Positions 63,958-64,000 of a DNA stretch of 64,000 nucleotides are shown piece after piece. Made by a program: the position numbers and the translations under genes. The first letter of the stretch is position 1; the number at the start of each line of letters is the position of its first letter. Source of the DNA: Symbiodinium natans (lineage: Eukaryota; Sar; Dinophyceae; Suessiales; Symbiodiniaceae); the NCBI GenBank assembly GCA_905221605.1, contig CAJNDS010002552.1, positions 124,001 through 188,000 on the forward strand. The letters are read 5' to 3'. The notes under the pieces were generated by a model, which was given only the letters and a program-made list of their open reading frames with translations, searched no databases and was not told the origin of the DNA.

Positions 63958-64000
63958 TGCAGATGAGTGAGAGCATGCAAAGCTGTCGCCATGGGAAACT
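63958..64000 (+). repeat. 3' LTR, first 43 bp (cut by window end)
   Basis: Identical to 54793-54835 over all 43 visible bases. Confidence 0.88.

Larger units (their letters stand above)
54793..64000 (+). mobile_element. Ty1/copia LTR retrotransposon, nearly complete
   Basis: The sequence TGCAGATGAGTGAGAGCATG.. starts at 54793 and again at 63958, where it runs to the window end. These are the starts of the 5' and 3' LTRs. The second copy directly follows a polypurine tract. Between them lies one open gag-pol frame with the order protease-integrase-reverse transcriptase-RNase H, which defines Ty1/copia. The single open frame of about 3,000 codons and the identical 43 bp of LTR suggest a recent insertion. 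Target-site duplication cannot be checked because the right end is outside the window. Confidence 0.9.

Overview
The window is nuclear DNA of a eukaryote, most likely a dinoflagellate. Several independent lines support this. Introns that can be placed by protein continuity include GC-AG and GA-AG types as well as GT-AG, usually with AG|G at both borders. There are cysteine-rich repeat proteins and FNIP-type 22-residue repeat proteins of the kind I associate with this group. A giant Ty1/copia polyprotein carries a CCCH finger. Short TTTAGGG tracts are interspersed everywhere, and every recognisable gene is on the + strand. The species cannot be named from the sequence, and no rRNA or tRNA gene was recognised.

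Layout. 0-14 kb: exons of a cysteine-rich membrane protein, split by a 7.6-kb block of satellite DNA (2.3-9.9 kb), followed by a multi-exon gene ending in a RING finger; the two may be one gene. 14-19.4 kb: segment copy A, microsatellites, a TTTAGGG tract and a 203-bp higher-order satellite that ends in an inverted unit. 20.3-24.3 kb: a ubiquitin-like/FNIP-repeat gene of about ten exons built on a 66-nt module. 24.8-25.8 kb: a deleted second copy of segment A. 26-28 kb: an enolase-like exon fragment and an unrecognised gene. 28.4-35.5 kb: two large repeat fields, one CT-rich with GAGCTC sites and one AATTAAAG-type hairpin array. 35.7-37.3 kb: a damaged KDZ-type transposase. 37.6-40.6 kb: a multi-exon P-loop (DUF3987-like) gene. 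41.9-42.5 kb: a 618-bp element with perfect 30-bp terminal inverted repeats sitting inside a CCCTAAA tract. 43.8-44.8 kb: a second, intronless FNIP gene. 45-51.5 kb: small exon-like islands between telomere-type tracts, plus a copia reverse-transcriptase fragment. 51.5-54.6 kb: several tandem arrays separated by telomere-type tracts. 54.8-64 kb: a nearly complete Ty1/copia element, from the 5' LTR through one 2,952-residue gag-pol frame to the polypurine tract and the first 43 nt of the 3' LTR.

The most unusual signals are these. A U6 snRNA-like sequence lies in the leader of the copia element and supplies its probable start codon. A cytosine-methyltransferase-like module lies between protease and integrase, and the polyprotein has a C-terminal extension with a membrane segment. 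Telomere-type repeats and fold-back elements occupy introns. The 30-bp TIR element is inserted in telomere-type DNA. Exon boundaries marked approximate come from protein pattern continuity and splice-site inspection only.
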